The position numbers were made by a program, and so were the translations under genes. A model generated the notes under the pieces. It saw only the letters and a list, made by a program, of their open reading frames with translations, was not told the origin of the DNA and did no database searches. From Profftia sp020342455 (lineage in GTDB: Bacteria; Pseudomonadota; Gammaproteobacteria; Enterobacterales; Enterobacteriaceae): a stretch of 64,000 bases of DNA. Position 1 is the stretch's first letter. Each line of letters starts with the position of its first letter. This document shows, in pieces, positions 1 to 10,260 of this stretch. Where the stretch lies: assembly GCF_020342455.1 (NCBI RefSeq), contig NZ_CP080506.1, forward strand, positions 558,001-622,000. The letters run 5' to 3'.

Positions 1-1330
1 CTGATTGAAGTAAATAATATAGATTTACATTGATTATTAATCAAAATATTTTTTAATAAATACAGCAAGATTATTTTATTTTATTAAAAAGTTATTATTA
101 GAATCTTTAGATATTAATTTTTATTCATTACCAATGTTTAAGAATTATAAAATCAAATTTTATAATACATCAATTCATTAGCATTATAGTTTCATATTAT
201 TTAATATTTTTAAAATTATATATTATCTATTATCTTAATAATTATTTTATGTATATTTCTCTATATAATATATAAACTTGCATAATCTAGATTTTATAGT
301 TATTCAGGAATGCCATTAAAAATATACTGTATTAGTTCATTTATCAAAAATATTATCATCTGTTTTATCTTTTCGTATTACCTATAATAAAACCTTTTAT
401 ATTTATTTAATAAAATATACTTTGAAAGAAGTGATAACTTTTATGTTAAAAAGTGTAATTAATATCAGACATAACAATACTATCATTACTTTTTAAGAAG
501 ATATTTTTAGTATAAAAGACTAAAGTAAATGTAGTGTGAATATTAGAGTGTTTTTTACTTAAAAAATAAAATTTTAATATCATAATAGAAGATAATATAA
601 ACAATAACCTATATCTTAAAAAGATATTAAATGAAAGTTAATAAATTGATAAAGTATAATTGTAAATTTATTGCTTTTAATAGTGTAATCTTCGTACAAC
701 TATATCTTGATAATTTTAAAATCTTATATAAATAAATCTAGAATTATGATACAGGAAATTTAATGTTTATAGATCTTTTAATAAAAATAACTGCTTATTA
801 TTCTCTATATCAGAGGTATTAATATAGAATACTAATGAGAAGATAATATTTATAATATATTTAAAGTTTAGCTAAATATTCTAGTGTATCTGCATATTAT
901 ATGCTAGGTGATATGTTATTTATTATTCAGTTAATAATATTAAATGTTCTTGAGTGGCAAATATTATTTTATTAGACATGAATAATAAAAGTTCTAATAT
1001 TTGTCATAAAATTATTAGGTATAATGATTCGGTAAAGATCAAAAATTAAGAATAATAATATATTAACCATCGAAATTATTATGTAGTTTACTAATAGACT
1101 ATCAGAATCTAGAAAATTATTAATTAAATACTATTTTAGCAAAAACTCTATATCATATAGGTGTAAACACTTATAACTCTACCAGATAGGATTATATAAA
1201 CCGTAAACTATAACAATGATTAGGTATAAGTGATATTGATCCGTATTGAGAATACTTGCAGTGCTTAAAAGGTATTTAAATTGATGCAGGATCATGAATT
1301 TTTATTTCTAATGATATTTATTTATTTTTA
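1..1330 (+). pseudogene. ptsP: Relic of ptsP (EI-Ntr, PEP-protein phosphotransferase of the nitrogen PTS)
   Basis: There is no open frame, but several blocks match E. coli PtsP in the right order and spacing once frames are shifted. Around 304-365 the reading SGMPLKNIL and then FIYQKYYHLF matches SGFPSEEEQ and AQYQGMLQMF; near 380-400 NKTFY matches DKQLPY; at 668-735 IAFNSVIF then VQL and NFKILY match ITLDQPEIF, IQV and NLNILL; at 980-1010 LDMNNKSSNIC matches VDRNNTRVANIY; at 1223-1255 RYK then ILIRIE match RAKYLLRRID. In E. coli ptsP lies directly upstream of lgt in this orientation, which supports the call. The N-terminal GAF part would lie beyond the left edge. Individual blocks are weak; their colinearity is the argument. 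Confidence 0.62.
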
Positions 1331-2745
1331 TTGTAATTTATGTCATTTAGTCCATAAAATATTGCCAGAAGTATCTTTATTAAATCTCTTATAGAGACTA
1401 CTTTAATGTGTATAAATAGTAAAATCCTAGAAGGATATATGAATATTAATTTAAGTTAGATAAAATATTTTATTAGCGTTAGTTTAAATTAAAATACCTG
1501 ATAATTCTGAAATAAATTTAAATAGTAATTGATTATAGATAAATTTAGTAAAAAATTTTATGGAGTTTTGCTCTATAAGTAATAATATCATTGTAATTAT
1601 GATGGAATTATTATTCCCTTAGTTTTTAATTTTATATTATATTATTGCTTTAATTAATGACATTTTTTAACTGAATTAAATTTACCAATAGTAATATTAT
1701 AATATTGAATCAACTTATATTTTTATCACAAGTCTTAAAACATAGAAAAATCTATATCTATTGTTTTGTAAATATTTTTATTATAATTTTTGTATTAGTA
1801 TTTATATTACTTATTTAAAATAGTAGATATAAAAATATCTATAGTTTTTATATTTACTAGGTATACTATAATACCTACGTTACTATGTTTTATATCACCA
1901 TCTAAATTATCTAAGATAATTGTATTACATTAAAGATTTTAGTATTATTAAAACATATTTTTTACAAGCACATTTATTATGATATTTTAAATTTATATAT
2001 TTTTATAATAAAATTTTTTCTATTTCCTATTATAGGAAATAATATTAATAGTAAATATTTAAATATAAATATAAAATAGTAATTTTATAGTATAAGTATT
2101 AATATAATTAATGTTGATAAAGAATTACATATATTATTAATTAATTTATATATTAAATTTTATTTAAAATTGTAATACTATTGAATAAAATTCAACATAT
2201 TAAAATTAATACATAATTAAAATAATAAAATTAATTAGCAAAAGATATTAATGAAAATAAGTATTTTAATTAATTAAAAATTTAATTAATTTATTGTATT
2301 TCTATTTTAGTAAAAATAATATGCAAAATAGCACATTTAGCATAATAATATTATTAACTATTACGATATAACTTTATATAATATTCATAAATTATTATTA
2401 TAAATATCACTTATTTAATATGTATTTTACATGTATAATTACTTTTTGAAAAACTAAGTTGTACAGTCTCTAGAAAATATAGATAAATATTTTATATTAT
2501 TAAAAGATTGTATAGTAATCCTTTACTTAACTTAAAAAGTGAATATGATAGTTTTAAAATAAAAATACTACTATTTTATAAAAAATAATTTAGAAGATTT
2601 TACTTGAACTTATTTTAATATAAAGGAAAATAATATTATTTATCATTAATCAATAATATAATATTTTAAATATTATTACATATAATATTTATGTATTAAT
2701 ATTAATTATTAAATATACCTAATATTAGAGGGAGTAATTCCAGCT
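1331..2745. other. Unassigned A+T-rich gap before lgt
   Basis: About 1.4 kb with stops in all frames and very low G+C. In E. coli ptsP and lgt are almost adjacent, so this stretch is not explained by the expected gene order. I see no RNA gene, repeat array or recognisable protein block. A purine-rich ribosome binding site for lgt (GAGGGAG) occurs at the right edge, about 2728-2734. Confidence 0.5.
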
Positions 2746-3621
2746 ATGACTAGCTATTTACGTTTCCCTGGATTTAACCCAGTTATTTTTTCTATAGGAT
2801 CATTATCGGTCTATTGGTATGGATTTATGTATTTAATAGGTTTTCTCTTTGCTTTGCAGTTAGCAAAGAGAAGAGTTAATAAGTTAAGAGGTAATTGGAC
2901 TCAAGATGAGGTCGAGAATCTCTTTTATTCAGGATTTTTAGGAGTTCTTCTTGGTGGTCGTATAGGGTATATTATATTTTATAATCTTCCTATATTTTTT
3001 AAAAATCCAATATGCATTTTTAGAGTATGGGAAGGAGGAATGTCATTCCATGGTGGTTTAATTGGAGTAATCCTAGTTATGTTATTATTTTCATATACCA
3101 GTAAGAAGAATTTTTTCCAGATTTCTGACTTTATTGCTCCTCTTATACCTTTTGGTTTAGGTATGGGACGTTTAGGTAACTTTATCAATGGAGAGTTATG
3201 GGGACGTGTTAGCATTAATAATAGGTGGGCTATGTTATTTCCAGGTTCAAGAAGTCAAGATATTATCTTGGCTTCCAATCATCCTAAGTGGCAATATATA
3301 CTTAACCAGTACGGTGTACTACCACGCCATCCGTCACAACTATATGAACTATTCTTAGAAGGAATTTTATTATTTATAATTTTAAATATTTTATTACTAA
3401 AAAAACATAAAAAGATAGGATTTATTTCTGGATGTTTTTTAATTAGTTATGGTACGTTACGCATCATAGTTGAGTTTTTTCGTGAGCCAGATGTTCAAAT
3501 TGGACTTTTTAATGGTGTAATTAGTATGGGGCAAATACTCTCTATTCCAATGATCATTGCTGGCATTATTATTATGTTTTGGATTTATCGCAGTCCGCAG
3601 CTTTTAAATAATTTAAAGTAA
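2746..3621 (+). CDS. lgt: Prolipoprotein diacylglyceryl transferase
   Basis: This inner-membrane enzyme moves a diacylglyceryl group from phosphatidylglycerol to the lipobox cysteine of prolipoproteins, the first step of lipoprotein maturation. The 291-residue product has the same length as E. coli Lgt and aligns along its whole length. It has several hydrophobic membrane segments, the essential histidine in SFHGGLIG (about residue 102) and the Lgt signature GRLGNFINGE (141-150) with its conserved arginine. The ATG at 2746 follows GAGGGAG and the N terminus matches E. coli. As in E. coli, thyA follows 70 bases downstream, so the two may be co-transcribed. Retention implies that some lipoproteins are still made. 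Confidence 0.97.
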   Translation: MTSYLRFPGFNPVIFSIGSLSVYWYGFMYLIGFLFALQLAKRRVNKLRGNWTQDEVENLFYSGFLGVLLGGRIGYIIFYNLPIFFKNPICIFRVWEGGMSFHGGLIGVILVMLLFSYTSKKNFFQISDFIAPLIPFGLGMGRLGNFINGELWGRVSINNRWAMLFPGSRSQDIILASNHPKWQYILNQYGVLPRHPSQLYELFLEGILLFIILNILLLKKHKKIGFISGCFLISYGTLRIIVEFFREPDVQIGLFNGVISMGQILSIPMIIAGIIIMFWIYRSPQLLNNLK

Positions 3622-3691
3622 TTTTAAAATATTTTTCATATAAAAAGCTAGTAGCTCATGTTATATATAAAATACAAATTTATGAGGTAAG

Positions 3692-4485
3692 ATGAAGCAG
3701 TATCTTGATTTAATAAAAAAGTTCTTACTGAGGGTACAAAAAAATCTGACCGTACAGAAACAGGTACATTGTCTATTTTTGGACATCAGATACGTTTTAA
3801 TTTGCAGGATGGGTTTCCACTAGTTACCACAAAGTTCTGCCATTTACCCTCAATAATTTATGAATTATTGTGGTTTCTTAATGGAGAAACCAATATTTCT
3901 TATTTGCGTCAAAATAATATTACTATATGGAACGAATGGGCTGATGAACAAGGAAATCTTGGCCCTGTATACGGAAAACAGTGGCGAGCATGGGAGACGG
4001 TTTATGGATTTCAGATTGATCAGATAAGTAAAGTAATAGAACAGTTGACATATAATCCTACTTCACGCCGTATTATTGTCTCTGCATGGAATGTGGGTGA
4101 GTTAGATCAAATGGCTCTAGCTCCTTGTCATGTATTATTTCAGTTTTATGTTGCCCAGGGGAAATTATCTTGCCAATTATATCAGCGTTCTTGTGATGTA
4201 TTCCTTGGGCTTCCATTTAATATAGCTTGTTATGCGTTATTAGTGCATATTATAGCTCAGCAGGTATCTTTAAAGCTTGGTGATTTTATTTTGACTGGTG
4301 GTGATATTCATCTGTATAATAATCATATAGAACAAGCTCAACTTCAATTGAGTCGTAAACCTCGTGTTTTACCTAATTTAGTGATCAAGCGTAAACCAAA
4401 ATCCATCTTTAATTATCGTTTTGAGGATTTTGAAATTCAAGGTTATAAACCTTACCCCGGGATTAAAGCACCAGTAGCTATTTAA
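3692..4485 (+). CDS. thyA: Thymidylate synthase, with a one-base frameshift near the start
   Basis: ThyA converts dUMP to dTMP using methylenetetrahydrofolate. The natural start is the ATG at 3692 after GAGGT (3684-3688); it encodes MKQYLDLIK, matching the E. coli N terminus. The run of six A at 3715-3720 is one base short: with seven A the frame continues as KVLTEGTKKSDRT into SIFGHQIRF and on to the stop at 4485, giving 264 residues as in E. coli. As written, translation from 3692 stops early. Everything downstream is clean and well conserved, including the catalytic cysteine in LAPCH (about residue 146 of the corrected protein) and QRSCDVFLGLPFN. A single lesion in a homopolymer in an otherwise perfect gene suggests polymerase slippage rescue, a very recent mutation or a sequencing error. 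A shorter product from an internal TTG at 3769 would lack about 25 residues. Confidence 0.85.
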
Positions 4486-6190
4486 TATTAGGTTTAATTA
4501 CTTATAAAGAATAGTTTTTACTAAAATGGTACATTACTTATATGAGAAGGGTATTTAAATAATAGGTTTAGAAATATAAGAAGAGAATATTTTATTAAAT
4601 AAATTGTTGCTATATTATAGAAGATAATATTAAGATATAATCTTATTATTATAAGATTATTATACAATTATTGTTTATATCATACAAAAATATTTATTCG
4701 TTATAATACTAACTATTCGTATTCTATATTTTAATTTTTTTAAATATTTTAGATAGATAAAATATACTTTAAAACTTACAAAATAATATTTGATTTTGTC
4801 AAAAAAATAATAAGCATAATTAATTATAATTATTTCTTATTTGATTGTATGCGAAAATAATTTATATGTGTTATATAGTTATGTACAAATATCTTTTGTT
4901 TATATATTATGTATGATTATTATTTGGTTGATTTATTCTAAGATATATTTTATATATATTTATATATAATAGTAAATTTTAATTACTGAAGTATATTATA
5001 TATTTAAATGCAATAAACTTAAATATATATTTAATAATAATTGATTTTAATTAAATAATGCAACCGATCTAAAAATAGATCACTGAGTTATTATACAGCA
5101 AATTTATTTTTCTTAAAGATATAGTACGCAATAGTATTATAAATACTAAAACATATGATTGATCCAATCAATTACTCTTAATATTATCTTTAATATAACA
5201 ATAAAATTAAATATTAAACATTAATTAATTCAGTGATTTGATATTTTTAGTGATTATTAAATATAAGATATAATCTCTCTTCTTTAATATTAAAATTTAA
5301 AAAATACATCTTAATAATAAAATATATAATAAGTTATATTAAATAATATAAATATATGCTTTCTGATAATTTATCTTTAAATCTATATAATGACTAATAT
5401 AAAAGCAGTAGTTTTTACATAATTATTTTAATGATCACTATAGTACAAAATATTAAATATATACTAAATTAATCTCTTATTATAAAGAAGAGCTAGTAAT
5501 ATACCGTTTTATAGTTATTTTAAATTTTTATTGGATATATAAGGTAATAATCTTTATCTATATTTAAAATAATAACTACTTAAATAAATCTTACTGAGTT
5601 ATTATAATGATTTATTTCTATAATGAAATCTATACATTATTTATATAAAACAATAATGTAATCTTAGTAACATAATTTTTCTAAATTAATAAGATCTAAT
5701 AGTAATAATTATTATCAAACTTACATTAAGTACATTTCTTTACTTAATGCAATTTCAGTACTTTATTTTTATAATATTACTTTTTAAGTAAAATATATTT
5801 TTCCTTTAAAGACAGAATAGTAAGATTATTAAAATTTACTTAATAAAATATTCCTATGAGATATTTAAATATTAATTAAGTACAATTATTATTGTGATAA
5901 AAATATAAGTTATATTTTTTACTAAAAAATTATATAGATGTTGATAGATATATAACACTGAAGTTTTCTCATTATGCTAATAAGATATACAAGATAATGA
6001 TGTAATATATTAAAATCAAGAGCTATAACTAGATATTAATCTATAATCCATTAAGTAATTATGAGTAAGAATGAAGTTTAAGATTTTTTATAGTCAATGA
6101 GTATATTTTCTCTAAATAGAAAATTATACTAAATATAGTACAGGTATACCATGTTTTGAAAAACAATGTAGTCTTAAGGCTAAATTAAAG
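4486..6190 (+). pseudogene. oppA: Relic of oppA (periplasmic oligopeptide-binding protein)
   Basis: The gap between thyA and oppB has almost exactly the length of an oppA gene (543 codons in E. coli), and colinear traces of OppA occur at the predicted places. About 4764-4781 reads TLKLTK for WTFHLRK; 4832-4855 reads YFLFDCMR for DFVYSWQR; 5113-5140 reads LKDIVRN, then NTKTY, for LKDWVVN and ERNPTYW; about 5427-5436 reads FND where the protein has PPFND; 6022-6065 reads IKSYN, stop, ILIYNPLSN for VKPWVGGYTGKDPLDN. There are many stops and indels. In E. coli oppA is the first gene of oppABCDF. The permease genes downstream are intact, so the binding protein alone has been lost from this locus. 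Confidence 0.62.
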
Positions 6191-6199
6191 GACTAGGTA

Positions 6200-7120
6200 A
6201 TGTTAAAATTTATATTATATCGTTTACTTGCAACTATACCAACACTTTTTATTTTAATGACTATATCATTTTTTATAATGCGATTAGCTCCAGGTAGTCC
6301 ATTTACTGATGAAAGAGTATTATCACCTGAATTACTAGCAAATATTGAAACAAAATATTCTTTAAAGGATCCAATATGGAAGCAATATAGCCAATATTTA
6401 ATTCAATTATGTCACGGTGATTTTGGTCCCTCTTTTAAATATAAAGATTATTCAGTAAATGATTTAATTCGTGCTTCTTTTTTTGTCTCTGCTAAGTTAG
6501 GCTGTATAGCATTCATGCTATCAGTAATTTTAGGTATAACATCAGGATTATTAGCAGCGTTAAAACAAAATAGTAAATGGGATTACGCAGTAATGAGTTT
6601 TGCAATGACTGGTATATTAATACCTAGTTTTGTATTATCTCCGTTATTAATATTAATTTTTGCTATTCAATTAAAATGGTTACCTGGTGGTGGTTGGAAT
6701 GGGGGGGGGGTTAAATTTATGATTCTTCCCACTATATCTCTATGTTTATCTTATATTGCAAATATTGCGCGTATCACGAGATGTTCTATGATTGAAGTGT
6801 TGCATTCTAATTTTATACGCACTGCTCGTGCAAAAGGATTACCAGTGCATCATATCATTTTATATCATGCATTAAAACCTGCATTATTGCCAGTGATTTC
6901 TTATTTAAGTCCAGCACTAGTCGGGATGATTACAGGTTCAATGGTTGTTGAAACTATTTATAGTTTACCTGGTATTGGTCAGTTATTTGTTAATGGTGCT
7001 CTTAACCGTGACTACTCATTGGTACTTAGCCTAACTATGTTAGTTGGTGTTCTAACTATCTTATTTAACGTAATTGTTGATATACTGTATGCAATTATTG
7101 ATCCTAAAATACGTTTATAA
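6200..7120 (+). CDS. oppB: Oligopeptide ABC transporter permease OppB
   Basis: This is one of the two membrane subunits of the oligopeptide importer. Its 306 residues match E. coli OppB in length and nearly throughout. It has six hydrophobic segments and the cytoplasmic coupling loop with the binding-protein-dependent permease motif (HSNFIRTARAKGLP, about 200-213) that contacts the ATPases. The ATG at 6200 follows AAAGGACTAGGT. A run of ten G (6701-6710) encodes GGG in the periplasmic loop WNGGGVKF; this is unusual in such A+T-rich DNA but keeps the frame. It starts the oppBCDF operon; oppC begins 17 bases after its stop. Confidence 0.96.
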   Translation: MLKFILYRLLATIPTLFILMTISFFIMRLAPGSPFTDERVLSPELLANIETKYSLKDPIWKQYSQYLIQLCHGDFGPSFKYKDYSVNDLIRASFFVSAKLGCIAFMLSVILGITSGLLAALKQNSKWDYAVMSFAMTGILIPSFVLSPLLILIFAIQLKWLPGGGWNGGGVKFMILPTISLCLSYIANIARITRCSMIEVLHSNFIRTARAKGLPVHHIILYHALKPALLPVISYLSPALVGMITGSMVVETIYSLPGIGQLFVNGALNRDYSLVLSLTMLVGVLTILFNVIVDILYAIIDPKIRL

Positions 7121-7137
7121 TCAACAAAAGGTTTTAT

Positions 7138-8046
7138 ATGTTACTGAATGATAATATTCAAATAGCCAATGATAATTTGGTAAAATATATAGACTTAGAA
7201 AGTCGTAGCTTATGGGAAGATGTATATAATCGTTTTATCCACAATCATGCAGCAGTAGTGAGTTTTTTTATACTTATATTTATTAGTATATTTGTATGTT
7301 TAGCCCCTATATTTTCTAAGTTTTCTTATGATGATACTGATTGGGTAATGATATCTACAGCACCCAATATAACTTCTGGACATTACTTTGGTACAGATTC
7401 ATTAGGGCGTGATCTATTTGTACGCATAGGAATGGGGGGTCGTATTTCTCTATTGGTAGGATTTATCGGAGCTATAGTGTCTATTATAATAGGTACTTTA
7501 TATGGAGCGATATCTGGTTATATAGGTGGTAAGATAGATTATTTGATGATGCGTTTACTTGATATACTAAATGCTGTTCCATTTATGTTTTTTGTAATTT
7601 TATTGGTTACTTTTTTTGGGCATAATATTATGTTAATTTTTGTAGCAATCGGCATGATATCTTGGTTAGATATGGCACGCATAGTACGTGGGCAAACATT
7701 GAGTCTAAAACATAGAGAATTTATCGAAGCAGCTTTAGTAGGAGGAGTTTCTACATATAACATTATTATACGTCATATCATACCTAACCTACTAGGAATA
7801 GTAATTGTCTATGCATCACTACTAGTGCCAAATATGATCTTATTTGAATCATTCTTAAGTTTCCTTGGTTTAGGAGCTCAGGAACCACTGAGTAGCTGGG
7901 GATCTTTATTAAGTGACGGGGCTAACTCAATGGAAGTTGCTCCATGGCTTCTTATTTATCCTTCTGTGTTTATAGTAATTACTTTATTTTGTTTTAATTT
8001 TATTGGTGATGGCTTGCGTGATGCTTTAGATCCTCAATATATTTAA
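7138..8046 (+). CDS. oppC: Oligopeptide ABC transporter permease OppC
   Basis: This is the second membrane subunit of the oligopeptide importer, 302 residues as in E. coli. The N-terminal cytoplasmic stretch is divergent, then the protein aligns well: RSLWEDVYNRFIHNHAAV leads into the first membrane segment, and the coupling-loop motif around REFIEAALVGG (about 195-205) is intact. AAAGG lies just upstream of the ATG. It sits 17 bases after oppB and 15 bases before oppD, so it is clearly operonic. No lesion is visible. Confidence 0.96.
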   Translation: MLLNDNIQIANDNLVKYIDLESRSLWEDVYNRFIHNHAAVVSFFILIFISIFVCLAPIFSKFSYDDTDWVMISTAPNITSGHYFGTDSLGRDLFVRIGMGGRISLLVGFIGAIVSIIIGTLYGAISGYIGGKIDYLMMRLLDILNAVPFMFFVILLVTFFGHNIMLIFVAIGMISWLDMARIVRGQTLSLKHREFIEAALVGGVSTYNIIIRHIIPNLLGIVIVYASLLVPNMILFESFLSFLGLGAQEPLSSWGSLLSDGANSMEVAPWLLIYPSVFIVITLFCFNFIGDGLRDALDPQYI

Positions 8047-8061
8047 TGAAGTTACACAAGA

Positions 8062-9048
8062 ATGAAAAAAATAAAAATAACTGAAGATCTTTTAGAGGTA
8101 AAGGATCTTCGTGTAACTTTTTTTACTAATGATAATATAATAACAGCAGTTAACGGTTTAAATTTTTCTTTATCTAAAGGTGAAACGTTAGGTATTATTG
8201 GTGAATCTGGTTCTGGTAAATCGCAGATTGCTTTTGCTCTTATGGGTTTATTAGCTAAGAATGGTTATATAAGTGGTATTGCATTATTAAATGGAAATCA
8301 AATTTTAAATTTGCCAGAAAAAGAAATAAATAAGCTGCGCGCTAAAGAAATTGCCATGATATTTCAAGATCCAACAACCTCACTAAATCCTTATATGCAC
8401 GTGGGGAAACAACTAATGGAAGTTCTAATATTACATCAAGGAATGAGCAAATATCAGGCTTTTCAGGAATCTTTACGGATGTTAGATGCGGTTAAAATTC
8501 CTAAAGCACGTAGGTATATGCGTATGTTTCCATATGAATTGTCTGGAGGTATGAGTCAACGAGTTATAATTGCAATGGCATTGCTATGTCGACCTAAGCT
8601 ACTTATTGCTGATGAACCAACAACGTCTCTAGATGTAACGATTCAAGCACAAATGATTATTTTATTTAATGAATTAAAAAAGGAGTTTAATACTGGAATT
8701 ATTATTATTACTCATGATCTGGGGTTAGTAGCTAGTATTTGCGATAAAGTATTAATACTGTATTCTGGTAGAACTATGGAATATGGACTTACGCGGGATA
8801 TATTTTATACACCTAGTCATCCATATTCTATTGGTTTGCTTAATGCTATTCCTACCTTAAATCGTAAAAATAAAACCCTATTTACTATTCCAGGTAATCC
8901 ACCTAATATGCGATGTTTACCGAAAGGTTGTCCTTTTCAACCTCGCTGCTCTTATGCTTTTGATCTGTGTATTAAAATACCATCTGTAGAAAAATTTGGT
9001 GAAGGACGGTTGCGTGCCTGTTTTAAAACAGTAGAAGAATTGATATGA
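8062..9048 (+). CDS. oppD: Oligopeptide ABC transporter ATPase OppD
   Basis: This is one of the two ATP-binding subunits that power peptide import. Its 328 residues compare with 337 in E. coli; the N terminus is slightly shorter. The Walker A motif GESGSGKS lies at 48-55, the Q-loop at IFQDPTTS, the ABC signature at LSGGMSQR, Walker B at LLIADEPTTSLD and the H-loop at IITHDL. The C-terminal OppD/F extension keeps its cysteines (GCPFQPRCSYAFDLC, then RACF), which are linked to an iron-sulfur site in related proteins. The Shine-Dalgarno sequence is weak. Its stop overlaps the start of oppF by four bases (ATGA), the usual sign of translational coupling. Confidence 0.96.
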   Translation: MKKIKITEDLLEVKDLRVTFFTNDNIITAVNGLNFSLSKGETLGIIGESGSGKSQIAFALMGLLAKNGYISGIALLNGNQILNLPEKEINKLRAKEIAMIFQDPTTSLNPYMHVGKQLMEVLILHQGMSKYQAFQESLRMLDAVKIPKARRYMRMFPYELSGGMSQRVIIAMALLCRPKLLIADEPTTSLDVTIQAQMIILFNELKKEFNTGIIIITHDLGLVASICDKVLILYSGRTMEYGLTRDIFYTPSHPYSIGLLNAIPTLNRKNKTLFTIPGNPPNMRCLPKGCPFQPRCSYAFDLCIKIPSVEKFGEGRLRACFKTVEELI

Positions 9049-10055
9049 ATAATGGTAATCAAAATAAAGAAGTTTTATTAAAAGTAATTAATCTAAAAGT
9101 ACATTTTAAAATTAAAGATAACAACACATGGTTCTGGCAGCAACCATCTAAAATACTTAAAGCAGTTGATGGCATTAGTTTAAGTGTGTATAAAGGTGAA
9201 AATTTAGGTATAATAGGAGAGTCTGGATGTGGTAAATCTACTTTTGCACGAGCTATAGTTGGATTAGTGAAAGTTACTTATGGTCGTATAGAGTGGTTAG
9301 GTAAAAATTTAATTGAAATGAATACTAAGCAACGGCATAAAGTACGTAGCGATATCCAAATGATTTTCCAAGATCCGTTTTCTTCATTAAATCCTCGTAT
9401 GACGATTGGTGATATTATTGCAGAACCTTTAAAAACATATTATCCAAAAATATTACGCAAAGAAGTAAAGGATCGTGTTAAAAGTATTATGATAAAAGTG
9501 GGTTTATTACCTAATTTAATTAATCGGTATCCACATCAATGTTCCGGTGGACAATGTCAACGTATCGGGATTGCGCGCTCTTTACTATTTTCACCTAAGC
9601 TAATTATCTGTGACGAGATTATATCTGCATTAGATGTGTCTATTAGAGCGCAGGTAATTAATTTATTGCAGCAATTACAGCGTGAAGAAATAGATTTTTC
9701 CCTTATCTTTATAGCTCATGATTTAGCAGTAGTGAGACATATTTCAGATTGGGTAATGGTAATGTACTTAGGGCATGCAATTGAGTTTGGAACTTATGAA
9801 GAGGTATACAAGAACCCCCAGCATCCTTATACTAAAAATCTTATGTCTGCTATGCTTACTCCTGATCCTGATATAGAACAAAAGAAAAAAATAAATATAC
9901 TACAAGAAATAGTACCATCATCAATTAATCCACCGTTAGGTTGTATTTTTTATACCCGTTGTCCTATAGCAAGTCTTGAATGTATTTCAACTTACCCATT
10001 GATGAAGGGAGATGCTAACCACTTAGTTGCGTGCTTTAAAATAGGTCTGCATTAA
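9045..10055 (+). CDS. oppF: Oligopeptide ABC transporter ATPase OppF
   Basis: This is the second ATPase subunit of the peptide importer, 336 residues against 334 in E. coli. The Walker A motif GESGCGKS is at 58-65; the signature reads CSGGQCQR, Walker B LIICDE followed by IISALD where E. coli has PVSALD, and the H-loop is FIAHDL. The C-terminal cysteines of the OppF family remain. It overlaps oppD by four bases and ends the operon. With oppB, oppC and oppD it forms a complete translocator; only the local binding-protein gene is gone, so the transporter must use a binding protein encoded elsewhere or now serves a different purpose. Confidence 0.95.
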   Translation: MNNGNQNKEVLLKVINLKVHFKIKDNNTWFWQQPSKILKAVDGISLSVYKGENLGIIGESGCGKSTFARAIVGLVKVTYGRIEWLGKNLIEMNTKQRHKVRSDIQMIFQDPFSSLNPRMTIGDIIAEPLKTYYPKILRKEVKDRVKSIMIKVGLLPNLINRYPHQCSGGQCQRIGIARSLLFSPKLIICDEIISALDVSIRAQVINLLQQLQREEIDFSLIFIAHDLAVVRHISDWVMVMYLGHAIEFGTYEEVYKNPQHPYTKNLMSAMLTPDPDIEQKKKINILQEIVPSSINPPLGCIFYTRCPIASLECISTYPLMKGDANHLVACFKIGLH

Positions 10056-10260
10056 AAATGCACAATATATTTATATTATTATAAAGATGTATATATCATT
10101 TTATGATTTGTAAAAATTAAACATAAGTGGTACTAATATTGTTAGTATTAATTACTTTATCATTTAAATATTGTTAACTTTTAAAGTTAAAACTTATATT
10201 ACTAATAACAGGATTAATAATCCTTAATTTATTCATTGTTATAATTAAATAACTCTATCT

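Noticed and set aside
1140..1330. A G+C-richer stretch read as an unknown conserved gene.
   Set aside because: Its best reading continues the C-terminal part of the ptsP relic (RYK then ILIRIE), so a separate gene is not needed.
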